Notes: generated from the sequence alone by a model not told the origin. A DNA stretch of 64,000 nt from Phycisphaerae bacterium (GCA_030432255.1 JAUIHS010000012.1:57090-121089), one strand, 5' to 3'; positions 8,993-18,478 are shown, counted from the first letter of the stretch. Translations and numbers: made by a program.

Positions 8993-9115
8993 CTATATGA
9001 GGCCGCTGAGCCGCCCGATATTCGAATCCACAAGTCTCTGTCAAATCGGGGCTTACGTTGATTCCAGGAAGACTCGACCAACGAATTCCGGAGAAATGGA
9101 CCAGAGGATCCCGAA

Positions 9116-9188
9116 AGCCGCTGGCCGGAATCGAACCGGCAACCTCAAGATTACAAATCATGCGCTCTGCCAATTGAGCTACAGCGGC
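9116..9188 (-). tRNA. tRNA-Thr (anticodon UGU)
   Basis: The minus strand folds as a cloverleaf: acceptor GCCGCTG/CAGCGGC, D arm GCTC/GAGC, anticodon loop TTTGTAA (anticodon TGT) and T arm GCCGG TTCGATT CCGGC. The anticodon stem has one T-T mismatch. The 3' CCA is not encoded. It stands alone between feoA and the SCO1-like gene. Confidence 0.95.
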
Positions 9189-9238
9189 GGCTGCTCCTGA
9201 ATCATATCGGGCCGCACCCATCGACGAAAGCACATGTT

Positions 9239-9961
9239 CTACTCGGTCGGCGACAGTTGGCCCGCCGCCTCGAGCGACTCAAGGGCGAGTCGGATGACCC
9301 GTTCGGTGTGAGGCACCTCGGTCCGATCGAGACCATCGAAGAGCGCCAGGACTTCCCGGTCCGGACCGACAAGCACGAACTTCACCGGGTGCACGATGTT
9401 CGCCATCGAGCCGCCTCCGGGGAGGTCGATCTGAAACTCTTCATTTCGTCCGAGGTCCATGCTCAATGCTGACGCCAGACGGGACGCGGCGTCTGCATCG
9501 CCGGTCAGGAACATCCATCGATCGAAGTCGGCGAAATTGCCCGCATGTTCGCGCAGTCGCTCCGGCGTATCCCGCTCGGGATCAACCGAAACCGTGATCG
9601 TTCGCACGCGTGTATCCGCCAGTCGCTTCTGCAACTCCACCATGTTGCCGGTCATCTGCGGGCAGACCAGCGGGCAGTGCGTGAACATGAAGTCGAGGAG
9701 TGTCAGTTCGCCATCGAAGATCGTGGTATCGATTGGCGTGTTGTCCTGGTTGACCAGTTCGAATTCGGCAATGCTCAGGTCGCGGGTGCCGTCAACACGC
9801 ACAAACTCTTCAGGAAGCAGGTCAGGCTGCGGCCCGGTGGCTCGATCAACCTGCTGGGGCGGCTCGAAGACTCCGAGCGCCACCGCGATGATCACGATCA
9901 TGACGGAGACCAGAAACGCCAGGATCACCGCCTGCAGAAACGCACCACCTCGCCGCATCAT
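9239..9961 (-). CDS. SCO1/SenC-family copper chaperone
   Basis: These proteins deliver copper to, or reduce the Cu-A site of, cytochrome oxidase. The 240-residue form starts at the ATG at 9961, with AAGGAG six bases upstream, rather than at longer in-frame starts that would run through the permease gene. Residues about 8-31 are a membrane anchor. The thioredoxin-fold core carries THCPLVC (Cys96, Cys100) and His191 in IVHPVKFVLV, the three copper ligands of SCO proteins. The start overlaps the stop of the upstream permease gene. It is last in a ctaB-ABC ATPase-ABC permease-sco set. Confidence 0.93.
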   Translation of the reverse strand: MMRRGGAFLQAVILAFLVSVMIVIIAVALGVFEPPQQVDRATGPQPDLLPEEFVRVDGTRDLSIAEFELVNQDNTPIDTTIFDGELTLLDFMFTHCPLVCPQMTGNMVELQKRLADTRVRTITVSVDPERDTPERLREHAGNFADFDRWMFLTGDADAASRLASALSMDLGRNEEFQIDLPGGGSMANIVHPVKFVLVGPDREVLALFDGLDRTEVPHTERVIRLALESLEAAGQLSPTE

Positions 9962-10713
9962 CCCGATCTCCTTGGCTGCATGATCACCAGTGTCGCAATG
10001 CCTACACCGAACACCGCAAAGCCAATCGTACCCATCCAGTGCCATCCTGACGCGGCGTCATGCACGCCAAGTGACTCCCCGAGCACGCGGGTGGCCCAGG
10101 AAAGCGGGTTCACACTCATGACCCACGCCAGCCACGGCGAAGCACCCTCGGGTGGAAAGAGGGCACCGCTGAGCAGCCACATCGGCAGGAACAGGAGATT
10201 CATGACGCCGTGGAATCCCGCCGTCGAGTCGATGTACCAGGCCGCAGCCAGTCCGATCCCGATCATCGCTGCTGAAATGAACGCCGCGGCGGCCAGCGCC
10301 TCCAGGAGGTGCACGGTTCCCTCGAGACGCCCCGTCATCGCTATCGCGACGATGACCAGACCGGCCTGAAGCATGCAGACACAGCCACCGCCCAGCACCT
10401 TGGACAGGATGATGGCCCACCGGGGGACGGGACTCACGAGCACGGACTGGAGGAAACCCTCGTGGCGATCCTGAATCAGTGAGATCGATGCGAGGATCGT
10501 GCTGAACAGCACGACCATGGTGATGATCCCCGGGATCAGGAATTCGCCGAAGGTGCTGTCCTGCTGATCCGGGTCGGCAAACGAGCCGGCGAAACCGCTG
10601 GCGGCGAAGAGCCAGATCAGCAGCGGCGTCCCAAGCGAACCGATGATCCGGGTGGGCTGTCTCCAGAAGCGTTTCAACTCGCGAAGAGTCAGGGCGGTGA
10701 TGGCTGCTGTCAT
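9958..10713 (-). CDS. ABC-2 type transporter permease
   Basis: This 251-residue inner-membrane protein has about six hydrophobic segments and the ABC-2 fold order seen in NodJ/DrrB-type permeases. Recognisable pieces are the cytoplasmic start TLRELKRFWRQPTRIIGSLG and the region LIQDRHEGFLQSVLVSPVPR between membrane spans. It overlaps the upstream ATPase gene by 4 bases (ATGA), so the two form one exporter. The substrate is unknown. The position between ctaB and sco suggests a role in cytochrome oxidase maturation, as in similar clusters in other bacteria, but this is inference. Confidence 0.9.
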   Translation of the reverse strand: MTAAITALTLRELKRFWRQPTRIIGSLGTPLLIWLFAASGFAGSFADPDQQDSTFGEFLIPGIITMVVLFSTILASISLIQDRHEGFLQSVLVSPVPRWAIILSKVLGGGCVCMLQAGLVIVAIAMTGRLEGTVHLLEALAAAAFISAAMIGIGLAAAWYIDSTAGFHGVMNLLFLPMWLLSGALFPPEGASPWLAWVMSVNPLSWATRVLGESLGVHDAASGWHWMGTIGFAVFGVGIATLVIMQPRRSG

Positions 10714-11648
10714 GACGTCACTCCCGCGAGTCGTTGCCCTGAACGGACGAGGTACACGTCATCCAGTGTTGGCCGCCCGTGTCGGAACGTGGCACCGGCC
10801 GCCACGAGCGCATCCACCGTCGCGCGGACGTCTTCGGCCTCACCGAACCCGATGAGCGTGTCCGGCCCCTCTTCAACCGAGAGACCGTGAGCGCTCAGGA
10901 TCTCGCGCGCTGCAGGCTCAACGACAACCACATGGTCACCGAATCGGCTGCAGAGTTCCGAAGGCGACCCGGAAGCGACGATCCGGCCCATCCCGAGCAT
11001 CACGACAAGGTCCGCAGGCTCCGCCTCGGTCATCAGGTGGGTCGTCATGACCAGCGTCATGCCTGTTGTGGATGCGCGGTCTCGCAGGAGGTCGATGAAT
11101 GCTCGCCGCGACTCCGGGTCCAGCCCCGTCGTCGGCTCATCGAGTAAGAGCAGGTCCGGGGAGCGCATCAGGGCACGGGCCAGATCTGTGCGTCGGGCCA
11201 GTCCACCGGAGAGCGTGCCCACGCGTTGGTCGACGCGCTCCTTCAGATCCAGCACTTCGACGAGTTCGTCGATCCGCTCTCGAACCAAGGATCGTCTGAG
11301 CCCGCCAAGTGCGCCCTCAAGTGCGAGGTTCTCCCGAACGCTGAGCAGGGCATCAAGACCGGGTTGCTGGAAGACAACACCAAGGCGCCCGCGGACAGCC
11401 GCGGCGTCCCCTCGCGGATCATGTCCGAGGATGGTGACTGTGCCTTCGTCCTGTCGGTCGAGCGTCGCGAGGATGCGAAGCAGGGTGGACTTGCCTGAGC
11501 CGTTGGGCCCGAGGAGGCTGACCCATGAGCCGGTTGGAACCGTCAGGGACACGCCATCCAGTGCGCGGCCCCGTTCCGTCCCGGCATCCTGGCGGTACGA
11601 ACGGCAGACATCCTGAAGAGTGATGGCTGATTCAGCTTCTGAGGTCAT
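10710..11648 (-). CDS. ABC transporter ATP-binding protein
   Basis: The 312-residue nucleotide-binding subunit has Walker A GPNGSGKST (about 47-55), Q-loop VVFQQPGLD, signature LSGGLARR (the usual Gln replaced by Leu), Walker B LLLLDEPTTGLDP and the H-loop MTTHLM. The C-terminal 80 residues resemble the regulatory tail of DrrA/CcmA-type exporters. The gene lies 7 bases downstream of ctaB and overlaps the permease gene by 4 bases. Together with the permease it should form an ATP-driven exporter in the inner membrane. Confidence 0.93.
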   Translation of the reverse strand: MTSEAESAITLQDVCRSYRQDAGTERGRALDGVSLTVPTGSWVSLLGPNGSGKSTLLRILATLDRQDEGTVTILGHDPRGDAAAVRGRLGVVFQQPGLDALLSVRENLALEGALGGLRRSLVRERIDELVEVLDLKERVDQRVGTLSGGLARRTDLARALMRSPDLLLLDEPTTGLDPESRRAFIDLLRDRASTTGMTLVMTTHLMTEAEPADLVVMLGMGRIVASGSPSELCSRFGDHVVVVEPAAREILSAHGLSVEEGPDTLIGFGEAEDVRATVDALVAAGATFRHGRPTLDDVYLVRSGQRLAGVTS

Positions 11649-11655
11649 GGGTGAG

Positions 11656-12630
11656 TCAGAAGATCACACCAAGGGTTGCATCGATCACGAGTGCGAGCAA
11701 CACAACCGGGAGGTAGAGGATCGATGCGATGAAGAGGCGACGGGCGGACCGATCGGAATGATCGGCGGCCATCTCAACCGCTGGCACAAGGAACATCACA
11801 CCGGCAACCAGAGCGACGACAGCGTACAGCCAGCCGACCCGGCCATCCAGAAACTCGACGGCCGCGAGCGAGACCGGAATCAGGGTCAGCGACCAGATCA
11901 TGATGGTCCATCCGGTCCGGACGCCCGATGGATCGACCACGGGGAGCACTTGATGCCCCGCCTCGCCGTACTGTTCACGGTACTTCCAGGCGATGGCGAG
12001 GAAGTGGGGGACCTGCCAAACGAACATGATCAGAAAGATTGACCACGCGGCCGGTTCCAGAAGGCCGCCAAAGGGTTCCCCGGATGCAGCCGCCCAACCA
12101 ATCAGCGGCGGGAGCGCACCGGGAACGGCCCCGACCAGTGTCGCGAGCGGTGACAGCGGCTTCATGGGCGTGTAGATCAACGTGTAGCTGAAGATGGTCG
12201 CCAGTGACACCATCGCGGCGGTCGGACCCGCACCAAGCAGCAGCACCACGATGCCGAGAACCGAGCACGTCAGACCCGCAAGCAAGCCGACCGACACCGG
12301 CATTCGCCCCGCAGGAAGCGGACGCGTGAGAGTTCGTGCCATGATGGCGTCACGCCGAACTTCCATGACCTGATTCAACATATTGGCCCCAGCCGCGGAA
12401 AGAGCCGTACCCACTCCGCAGGACAGTGCGAGCAGCAGGAGTGGCAGGAGCGCCCAGGACTGGCCAACGGCGGCGAGGAAGAAGCCGACGGCTGTCGACA
12501 TCAGCACCATCTTCACGATACCGGGCTTCGAAAGTTCAATGAGATCGGAGGCGAGCGAGGGGCGCTCGAACGCTACCGCAGCAGCCGCCGCGCCGGGGAG
12601 CCCTGAGTTGATTTCGCCGTGACGCTTCAT
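11656..12630 (-). CDS. ctaB: Protoheme IX farnesyltransferase (haem O synthase)
   Basis: This enzyme makes haem O from haem B for terminal oxidases. It is a polytopic UbiA-superfamily protein; the prenyl-binding region reads NMLNQVMEVRRDAIMARTLT, followed by RPLPAGRM. This is the CyoE/CtaB pattern, with Glu at the first acidic position. The start is uncertain: the ATG at 12630 gives 324 residues, and a TTG at 12684 would add 18. Neither has a convincing ribosome site. Downstream genes (ABC transporter, SCO1) fit an oxidase-assembly operon. Confidence 0.92.
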   Translation of the reverse strand: MKRHGEINSGLPGAAAAAVAFERPSLASDLIELSKPGIVKMVLMSTAVGFFLAAVGQSWALLPLLLLALSCGVGTALSAAGANMLNQVMEVRRDAIMARTLTRPLPAGRMPVSVGLLAGLTCSVLGIVVLLLGAGPTAAMVSLATIFSYTLIYTPMKPLSPLATLVGAVPGALPPLIGWAAASGEPFGGLLEPAAWSIFLIMFVWQVPHFLAIAWKYREQYGEAGHQVLPVVDPSGVRTGWTIMIWSLTLIPVSLAAVEFLDGRVGWLYAVVALVAGVMFLVPAVEMAADHSDRSARRLFIASILYLPVVLLALVIDATLGVIF

Positions 12631-12694
12631 GAAGTGACCCGCAGGAGGTGCGACGAGGCCGCAAGGAATCCTGTCTGGCCGCAATCATAGCGTC

Positions 12695-13894
12695 TTATTC
12701 GGTATCTGTCGCCCCCGAATGGCCCTCTTCCACCTCCAGGCTGAGATCGATCCAGACCGGGAAGTGATCTGTCGGGAAGTCGATGAACTGGGGCATGTTC
12801 AGGGCGGGCCCGTCATGCCCGGGTGTGTCCTGCTCGCCGCGCCACACGCCACTCGCCAGCACCTTCAGACCGCTTGAGGGGAGGACGTAGTCGACGCGGA
12901 GTTTGAATCGGCTGGTGGCCTGCGGCGACAGTCCTTCCGTCTCGATCGCACTGATCTGCCCGGGGTCCTGTACCCGCTCATGATCGAGCAGGAAGCGTCC
13001 GACCGGGTTGTCGAGGCTGTCTCCCGCCTCCGGATCGGCATTCAGGTCACCGACGATGATGAATTCAGCGTCCGGGTCCAGCCCGCCTTCGCCGCCCTTG
13101 TCATCGGTGATCCAATCGGCGCCTGAGATGTACTCGCCCCAGAACCGGATCTCATCGTGGTTTCGTCGGCCGTTGCGATCCTCGGGGCCGTCGAAGACCG
13201 GCGGCGTCGGGTGGCTGCAGAGCATGTGCACGGTCTGACCATTCGGAAGGTGGAGCGGGACATCCCAGTGCGACTTGGAACTCAGCCGCAGGACCTTGAG
13301 TTCCTCGTCCGTGTACCACCCCTGACCCGCACCGGCGGGGTGCTGAGGAATCAGCGCATCAGGCATGTCCTTCCAGAGGAACTTCTGAAACGTGCGGATG
13401 TGTTCGCTGTCGATGGTGATGTCGGGCCGCACAAGCAGAGCCATGCCGTACTGTCCCGGGTAGGTCCCGTAGCCGAAGCAGTCCCCGCCATACTCCCGTG
13501 TCCCGGGCGTGGTGTCGACGATTCCGTTGTTGTCGAGGTCCCGCCCCGAGTGAATCCCCGTGTTCGTCGGCGCCATGTAGGCGACGAATCGGAGCCCGGC
13601 GGTTCCGGGTGCCTGTCGTTTCATGAGGAAGCCGGCCAGTCGGGAGCCATTCAGCCCCGCAGGCGGGCCCATGTCGTAGGCGATCTCGTTCACAAAGAGT
13701 ACGTCAGGTTGTACGCGCTGAATAATCTCCGCAAGGTGGCACAGGCGAGCATCACTGGTGTCTTCCAGTTGCTCACTTGATACGTCTTCGAGGTTGATCG
13801 TCATGACGCGCAGGGAATCCGGAGCCGCGTGGACGCCGTTCGCCAGGAGTGCCGTCAGCACGGCGCAGGCGCCCGGAAGATAGCTGTAGGACAT
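12695..13894 (-). CDS. Secreted endonuclease/exonuclease/phosphatase-fold protein
   Basis: The 399-residue protein starts at the ATG at 13894 (GAGGAG six bases upstream) with a signal peptide, MSYSYLPGACAVLTALLA, ending near GVHAA. The EEP-fold residues are visible: VMTINLE at the start, VLFVNEIAYD (metal-binding Glu), IIVGDLNADP (catalytic Asp/Asn) and TDHFPVWIDL (final Asp-His). Substrate could be nucleic acid, a phosphoester lipid or another phosphodiester. It directly follows the SpoIID-like gene (10-base gap) and is probably co-transcribed with it. Confidence 0.88.
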   Translation of the reverse strand: MSYSYLPGACAVLTALLANGVHAAPDSLRVMTINLEDVSSEQLEDTSDARLCHLAEIIQRVQPDVLFVNEIAYDMGPPAGLNGSRLAGFLMKRQAPGTAGLRFVAYMAPTNTGIHSGRDLDNNGIVDTTPGTREYGGDCFGYGTYPGQYGMALLVRPDITIDSEHIRTFQKFLWKDMPDALIPQHPAGAGQGWYTDEELKVLRLSSKSHWDVPLHLPNGQTVHMLCSHPTPPVFDGPEDRNGRRNHDEIRFWGEYISGADWITDDKGGEGGLDPDAEFIIVGDLNADPEAGDSLDNPVGRFLLDHERVQDPGQISAIETEGLSPQATSRFKLRVDYVLPSSGLKVLASGVWRGEQDTPGHDGPALNMPQFIDFPTDHFPVWIDLSLEVEEGHSGATDTE

Positions 13895-13904
13895 GGATGG
13901 CTCC

Positions 13905-15275
13905 TCAATAGGCCCGCTGCAGCGTGGCTCCCGGGTAGAAGGACAGCACGATCGTGCCGGCATCGGAGCCGGCTCTTGCCATGCCTTCGGCCCCGTACTG
14001 GCACAGGCCGACCCCATGGCCGAACCCGCGCCCCTTGATCATCACCTTGCCGGACCGGATCTCGAACTCGCAATCGCTGCTGTGCAGCCGGTTACTACGC
14101 GTGATCTTCGGAAGCGACCCATCACTCCGATCGTTGCACGCGAGTCGGACAGCCTCACCGGAGTACTCCCAGGAAGCCCCGGAGAGGTCAGTTACCTTGA
14201 AGTGGCTCGGCCGACCGGCCGCGTTGCGACGGGCGACCGTGATGGACTTGATCCGGTTCAGACGCTTCATGCCCAGGCCGTGGTCCTTGCCGTAGCCGCG
14301 GAACCGCCGCGACAGCGACTCCACCGAGCGCTCAATCTCCCACTCGTGGAGCGGTGAGAACTGGCAGAAATGCTGCCTTGACTGCCCCTGCAACGGTGGG
14401 TCGGTGTTGTATTCGAAGCCCTTGCCCGTGGGCCAGGTGTCTGCTGCGGACGCCGGCCGACCGCCGCAGGTTGACGAGTAATACGCGCGGAGAATGTGTC
14501 CGTTGCTCGTCAGGACGACGCCGCTGGTCTCGCGGACGGCGCGCAGCGCCGTCTCGTTGTCCGTGATGCCCCCGTACACCTGATCGCGGGTCGTGCTCTC
14601 GACATCAAAGTGCGAGTCAATGGAGAGGCGCCGCAGCCGCTCGTGGAGCGCATAACTGCGGGCCGCGATCGCCTGTGCCTTGAAGGCGTCGAGGGACCAT
14701 GAGGGATAGAACTCCCTGGCCAGCACGCCGGGCAGGTACTGTTCAACAGGGATGTATTCGATCACGTCGAAGACACCGGGGGACACGTCCGGGCGGGGAT
14801 GAAGCCGCACGCGTCCTCGCACGGTCCAGCCTCCAATGCGGATCACGCCCTCGGCCGCCGGCACCAGCACGAGCGCACCCTCGACGTCGCCGGAAAATGA
14901 CTGCGCCGACTGACTCGCCACCATCGGGGTCGTCCGCCAGCCATCAGCAACGCGGCTGATTCGGCCGGGCTTGATTGGCGTCCCCGATTCCAGCAGCGCC
15001 GGTGCCTCAAGGCCGATGTCCTCGATTCGAGTCTCGATCCGAATCCGGATGTCGGGTTCGCCCTGCACCCGGCTCACATCCGACAGAGAACGGACGCGTG
15101 CTTCTCGGTCCGCCGAGCGCATGAAAAGGCTGCAAGCCGTCGACGAGAGCACGACGATGGCTGACGCCGTCAGGAGCATGATCAGGAACGTCTTGTGCCG
15201 CCGGGATCGCGCGGCCCGGACCGTTCCAGTGTATTCGGGCGTCGGAACTTGTTTCGCTTCACCTTCGGGTGGCAT
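13905..15275 (-). CDS. SpoIID/LytB-domain cell-wall protein
   Basis: This 456-residue protein has one N-terminal membrane segment (about residues 29-49, ending in STACS), so it is anchored facing the periplasm. The SpoIID signature is clear: VEQYLPGVLAREFYPSW followed by LDAFKAQAIAARSYAL, then AYYSSTCGGRPASA and, at the end, FGHGVGLCQYGAEGMA. SpoIID-family enzymes are lytic transglycosylases acting on peptide-stripped glycan in sporulators; homologues in non-sporulating bacteria are thought to modify peptidoglycan. The conserved Glu of the VEQYL segment is present. No sporulation context is seen. Confidence 0.9.
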   Translation of the reverse strand: MPPEGEAKQVPTPEYTGTVRAARSRRHKTFLIMLLTASAIVVLSSTACSLFMRSADREARVRSLSDVSRVQGEPDIRIRIETRIEDIGLEAPALLESGTPIKPGRISRVADGWRTTPMVASQSAQSFSGDVEGALVLVPAAEGVIRIGGWTVRGRVRLHPRPDVSPGVFDVIEYIPVEQYLPGVLAREFYPSWSLDAFKAQAIAARSYALHERLRRLSIDSHFDVESTTRDQVYGGITDNETALRAVRETSGVVLTSNGHILRAYYSSTCGGRPASAADTWPTGKGFEYNTDPPLQGQSRQHFCQFSPLHEWEIERSVESLSRRFRGYGKDHGLGMKRLNRIKSITVARRNAAGRPSHFKVTDLSGASWEYSGEAVRLACNDRSDGSLPKITRSNRLHSSDCEFEIRSGKVMIKGRGFGHGVGLCQYGAEGMARAGSDAGTIVLSFYPGATLQRAY

Positions 15276-15359
15276 TCGAGACCTATCGGCCGGGGAGGGG
15301 GCACAGGGGTAGAAGCGGCATTCTAATCCACCGGCAGGTTCTCCGGAGCCACCACATCA

Positions 15360-15764
15360 TCAGTCGGAAGCCGCGGCCGTCTCCCTCCCGGGCACGGGCA
15401 CCGTCAGGAGGACCTCGCTGCGATCAGTGACAAGCCAGGCTCTGCGGACGACCGCATCTGCCGAGTGGTTCTTGCCCGTGACGATGACATCAACGAACGC
15501 GCCCGGCTCAATGGTCACGGGGGGAATATCACCGGGATCGAGGCGAATCACGGTGCTGATGGTGTAGCGGGTGTCGGAGATGGTGACCGGTTCAGCGCCC
15601 CTGTTCGCGAACGTGAATCGCCGTTCCGCCTGCACCATGGAGCCGCGATCATTCAGGGCGGCCGGCGTTTCCCGAGTCTGAGTGAGGCTCAGGCCGGAGG
15701 TTCCCGCGTGACAGCCGGCGAGGGCCAGCGCACACAACACGAAAGCGGATCGCAACGGGCGCAT
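15360..15764 (-). CDS. Putative lipoprotein, Ig-like fold
   Basis: The ATG at 15764 has GAGGAGGT just upstream and opens a lipoprotein signal MRPLRSAFVLCALALAGCH with a lipobox (ALAGC). The 134-residue product is otherwise beta-rich, with phrases such as FTFANRGAEPVTISDTRYT and IEPGAFVDVIVTG that resemble Ig-like/DUF1573-type domains. There are no catalytic motifs. An upstream in-frame ATG at 15791 would spoil the signal peptide and is rejected. Function unknown. Confidence 0.75.
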   Translation of the reverse strand: MRPLRSAFVLCALALAGCHAGTSGLSLTQTRETPAALNDRGSMVQAERRFTFANRGAEPVTISDTRYTISTVIRLDPGDIPPVTIEPGAFVDVIVTGKNHSADAVVRRAWLVTDRSEVLLTVPVPGRETAAASD

Positions 15765-15825
15765 GTCAACCTCCTCACGAGTGAGCGTCACTCGTGCGTA
15801 CCGGCATTGGGAGCGAAGGTTTCAG

Positions 15826-16941
15826 TCAGACGTTGAAGAGGAAGTGCACCACATCGCCGTCCCGCATGACGTACCCCTTGCCCTCGCTCCGCATCTTGCC
15901 GGCGTCCTTGATCGCCTTCTCTGTCTTGAACTGGACGAGCTCATCAACCGAGTAGACCTCCGCCCGGATGAAGCCTCGCTCGAAATCGGTGTGGATCACG
16001 CCCGCGGCCTGAGGCGCCGTGGCACCCACCGGGATCGTCCACGCACGAACCTCCTTGGGCCCTGCCGTGTAGTACGACTGGAGGCCAAGGAGCGTGTATG
16101 CGGCCCGAGCGACGGTGTAGAGGGCTGGCTCTTCAAGTCCGATGGACGCAAGCATCTCAAGCTTGTCATCATCATCAAGGTCATTCAGTTCGCTCTCGAT
16201 CTTGGCGCAGACGGCGACGCACTCCATGCCCTCTTCGGCGGCGCGCTGGCGGACCTTGGCCGCGAGCGGCCCTTCACCAGTCGCATCCTCCTCGTCGACG
16301 TTTGCGATGTACAGAACGCGCTTTGCGCTGAGAATTCCCATCCCTCGAAGGGCCTTGCGGTGTTCCGTCGCAGCCAGTGTTCCATCCGCGATCAGGGCAC
16401 GGGCGGGCCGCCCCTCAGCAAGCACCGGTTCCAGTTTCCTGATGATTTCGAGGCGTGCGATCGCATCCGGATCCTTGGCCCGCGCAGCGCGCTCCGCCTT
16501 GGACCGGGCATTCTCTACCGTCTCCAGATCGGCGAGCACGAGTTCCGTATCGATGACCTCGATGTCACGAATGGGATCAACCGTACCGGAGACGTGCGTG
16601 ATGTCCTCGCCGCCCGGCGCCTTCTCGAAGCACCGCACGACGTGACATATGGCATCCACTTCGCGAATGTGACTGAGAAACTTGTTCCCGAGTCCTTCAC
16701 CCTTCGATGCGCCCGCGACGAGGCCTGCAATGTCAACGAGGCGCATGGTGGCCGGGATGATCTTCTGCGTCTTGATGTACTCGGCGATCTTCACCAGCCG
16801 CGGGTCGGGCACCGAGACAATCCCGACATTCGGTTCGATGGTCGCGAATGGGTAGTTCGCAGCCAGCGCGCCGCCTGCGGTAAGCGAGTTGAAGAGCGTC
16901 GACTTTCCGACGTTGGGCATTCCGACGATGCCGGCGTCCAT
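15826..16941 (-). CDS. ychF: YchF/OLA1-family ATPase
   Basis: This is a universal P-loop protein that binds ribosomes and prefers ATP to GTP. The 371 residues show the diagnostic G1 GMPNVGKST (about 7-15), [11 protein letters not shown], the G3 [18 protein letters not shown], the altered G4 NVDEED and a C-terminal TGS domain finishing in [19 protein letters not shown]. Length and motif order are normal. It is a stand-alone housekeeping gene here. Confidence 0.97.
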   Translation of the reverse strand: MDAGIVGMPNVGKSTLFNSLTAGGALAANYPFATIEPNVGIVSVPDPRLVKIAEYIKTQKIIPATMRLVDIAGLVAGASKGEGLGNKFLSHIREVDAICHVVRCFEKAPGGEDITHVSGTVDPIRDIEVIDTELVLADLETVENARSKAERAARAKDPDAIARLEIIRKLEPVLAEGRPARALIADGTLAATEHRKALRGMGILSAKRVLYIANVDEEDATGEGPLAAKVRQRAAEEGMECVAVCAKIESELNDLDDDDKLEMLASIGLEEPALYTVARAAYTLLGLQSYYTAGPKEVRAWTIPVGATAPQAAGVIHTDFERGFIRAEVYSVDELVQFKTEKAIKDAGKMRSEGKGYVMRDGDVVHFLFNV

Positions 16942-17034
16942 GGGCAGGTCCTCAGTCCCCGGTGGTGATTGGTCATTGGGGCGGAGATGGTAACAGGAGG
17001 GCCGACGCAGGCGACGTCGGCGAGCAGGGTTTCC

Positions 17035-17727
17035 TCACAAAGGACGCCACATGTCCGGCGCTTTGACCGCCTTATCGAGACGATCCAGGTAGGCCCCACG
17101 CGTGATCTCGGTCACACCGAAGCGAGCGATGTGGGGGTTCGTGAACTGGACATCGAAGAGTTCGAAGCCGCCGTCCGCCAGATGGCGAAGGAGAACGGCG
17201 AGGCAGACATTGCTTGCCCCCGTCCCGTCCAGAGGATCCCGGCTGCCGTCAGAACGCCGATCCCGAGCCGCGTGGAACATGGACTCGGCAAAGAACGCCG
17301 AGCCGATGGCGAGGCCATAGATCCCGCCCACAAGTTGAGGCGCACCGGTCGCCGGATCCCCGCGCCATGCCTCCAGACTGTGAGCATGTCCGGCGGCATG
17401 CAGCGCCTCGAACCAGCCCATGATGGTGGGATTGATCCAGGTTTCACGGCTGGACGAGGCGCTGGGCCTCCGATTCCCGCTGTCAGCACAACCCCGGATC
17501 ACACCCCTGAAGTCACGGTCGGTGGTGAGTTCGAAACGGCCGCGGCGTATATCTCGCTCCACGCTTCGTGGTACGTGGAAGGCATCAAGAGGGATGATGG
17601 CCCTTGGGTCTGCGGTGTAGATGCTGACCGAGTCGCCCTCCGGGTCCGCCATCGGGAAAGCGCCGATCCGGTAGAGGCCCAGCAGGCCTTCAAGGCCCTC
17701 TGAGTTGCTTGCGTCACCCGGAGTCAT
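17035..17727 (-). CDS. aat: Leucyl/phenylalanyl-tRNA-protein transferase
   Basis: Aat attaches Leu or Phe to proteins with N-terminal Lys/Arg, marking them for ClpS/ClpAP (N-end rule). The start chosen is the ATG at 17727, which overlaps the end of gmhA by 14 bases; a longer open frame upstream is only a shadow of gmhA. The 230-residue product shows the family motifs YRIGAFPM, WINPTIMGWFEALHAAGHAH, GGIYGLAIGSAFFAESMF and the C-terminal FDVQFTNPHIARFG. It is probably co-translated with gmhA. Confidence 0.93.
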   Translation of the reverse strand: MTPGDASNSEGLEGLLGLYRIGAFPMADPEGDSVSIYTADPRAIIPLDAFHVPRSVERDIRRGRFELTTDRDFRGVIRGCADSGNRRPSASSSRETWINPTIMGWFEALHAAGHAHSLEAWRGDPATGAPQLVGGIYGLAIGSAFFAESMFHAARDRRSDGSRDPLDGTGASNVCLAVLLRHLADGGFELFDVQFTNPHIARFGVTEITRGAYLDRLDKAVKAPDMWRPL

Positions 17728-18289
17728 CCGACTCCACCGCCTCAAGGATGAGGTGCATGACGACCTGGTGACACTCCTGAATGAGGTCAGCGGTTGCACC
17801 GGGGGCGACCAGGGGGATGTCACAGAGTTCGAGGCAGTTTCCTCCGTCGCGGCCGAGGAGTCCGACGGTCGTGATGCCTCGCATCCGCGCGACTTCCAGG
17901 GCTGCCCTGACATTCGGGCTGTTACCGCTGGTCGTGAAGACGACGAGCACATCGCCGACCTGTCCGAGTCCCTGGACCTGTCGCGCGAAGACCTGTTCGT
18001 AACCGAAGTCATTGGCGATGCAGGTGATCGCCGTCGGATCGGCGTTGAGCGAAATCGCCGGCCACGGTCGGCGCGGATTGCGGTACTTCCCGATGAGTTC
18101 CTCGGCGAGGTGGAGAGCCTCCGCCGCCGATCCCCCGTTGCCGCAGGTCAGGATCTTGCCGCCATCGGTGAGTTGCCGGCGGATGGTCTCGCCGATGCGG
18201 TGGATGGTCTCCGCCTGCCCACCGAGTTGGCTGATGGTGTCAGCAGCGCGGGCGATTCTTTGCGTGATGAAGTCCATATCGAAGGGCAT
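17714..18289 (-). CDS. gmhA: Phosphoheptose isomerase (GmhA-like SIS protein)
   Basis: GmhA converts sedoheptulose 7-phosphate to D-glycero-D-manno-heptose 7-phosphate for LPS inner core or glycoprotein heptose. The 191-residue SIS-domain protein has CGNGGSAAEALHLAEEL (substrate phosphate loop and conserved His), FTTSGNSPNV and the catalytic-region IQECHQVVMHL. Alternative start ATG at 18277 would shorten it by four residues. It is first in a gmhA-aat pair. Confidence 0.92.
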   Translation of the reverse strand: MPFDMDFITQRIARAADTISQLGGQAETIHRIGETIRRQLTDGGKILTCGNGGSAAEALHLAEELIGKYRNPRRPWPAISLNADPTAITCIANDFGYEQVFARQVQGLGQVGDVLVVFTTSGNSPNVRAALEVARMRGITTVGLLGRDGGNCLELCDIPLVAPGATADLIQECHQVVMHLILEAVESDDSG

Positions 18290-18372
18290 GGGAGAAGTTT
18301 GGCCTCCTGTCGGCGTTTTTTCCAGCCCCCGGCGAGACGAGGGGCTCGCGTCGCATCTGATCGCATCTTCGC

Positions 18373-18378
18373 TACAAT
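18373..18378 (+). promoter_or_regulatory. Putative -10 box upstream of tRNA-Lys
   Basis: TACAAT lies 28 bases upstream of tRNA-Lys inside GCTACAATGG. An identical ten-base string occurs before the FG-GAP gene at 40037-40046. No convincing -35 box lies 16-18 bases upstream in either place. Confidence 0.5.
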
Positions 18379-18405
18379 GGTCCCCCGCGCGCTGGCGCGG
18401 CGGTT

Positions 18406-18478
18406 GGGAGTGTAGCTCAGTCGGTAGAGCAGTGGCCTTTTAAGCCATTGGTCCAGGGTTCGAGTCCCTGCGCTCCCA
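18406..18478 (+). tRNA. tRNA-Lys (anticodon UUU)
   Basis: Cloverleaf with acceptor GGGAGTG/CGCTCCC, D arm GCTC/GAGC, anticodon stem GTGGC/GCCAT with loop CTTTTAA (anticodon TTT) and T arm CAGGG TTCGAGT CCCTG. The discriminator is A. The CCA end is not encoded. Confidence 0.97.

Noticed and set aside
17728..18012. Longer N-terminus for aat
   Set aside because: The added residues are a Ser/Arg-rich translation of the opposite-frame gmhA gene and do not match Aat.
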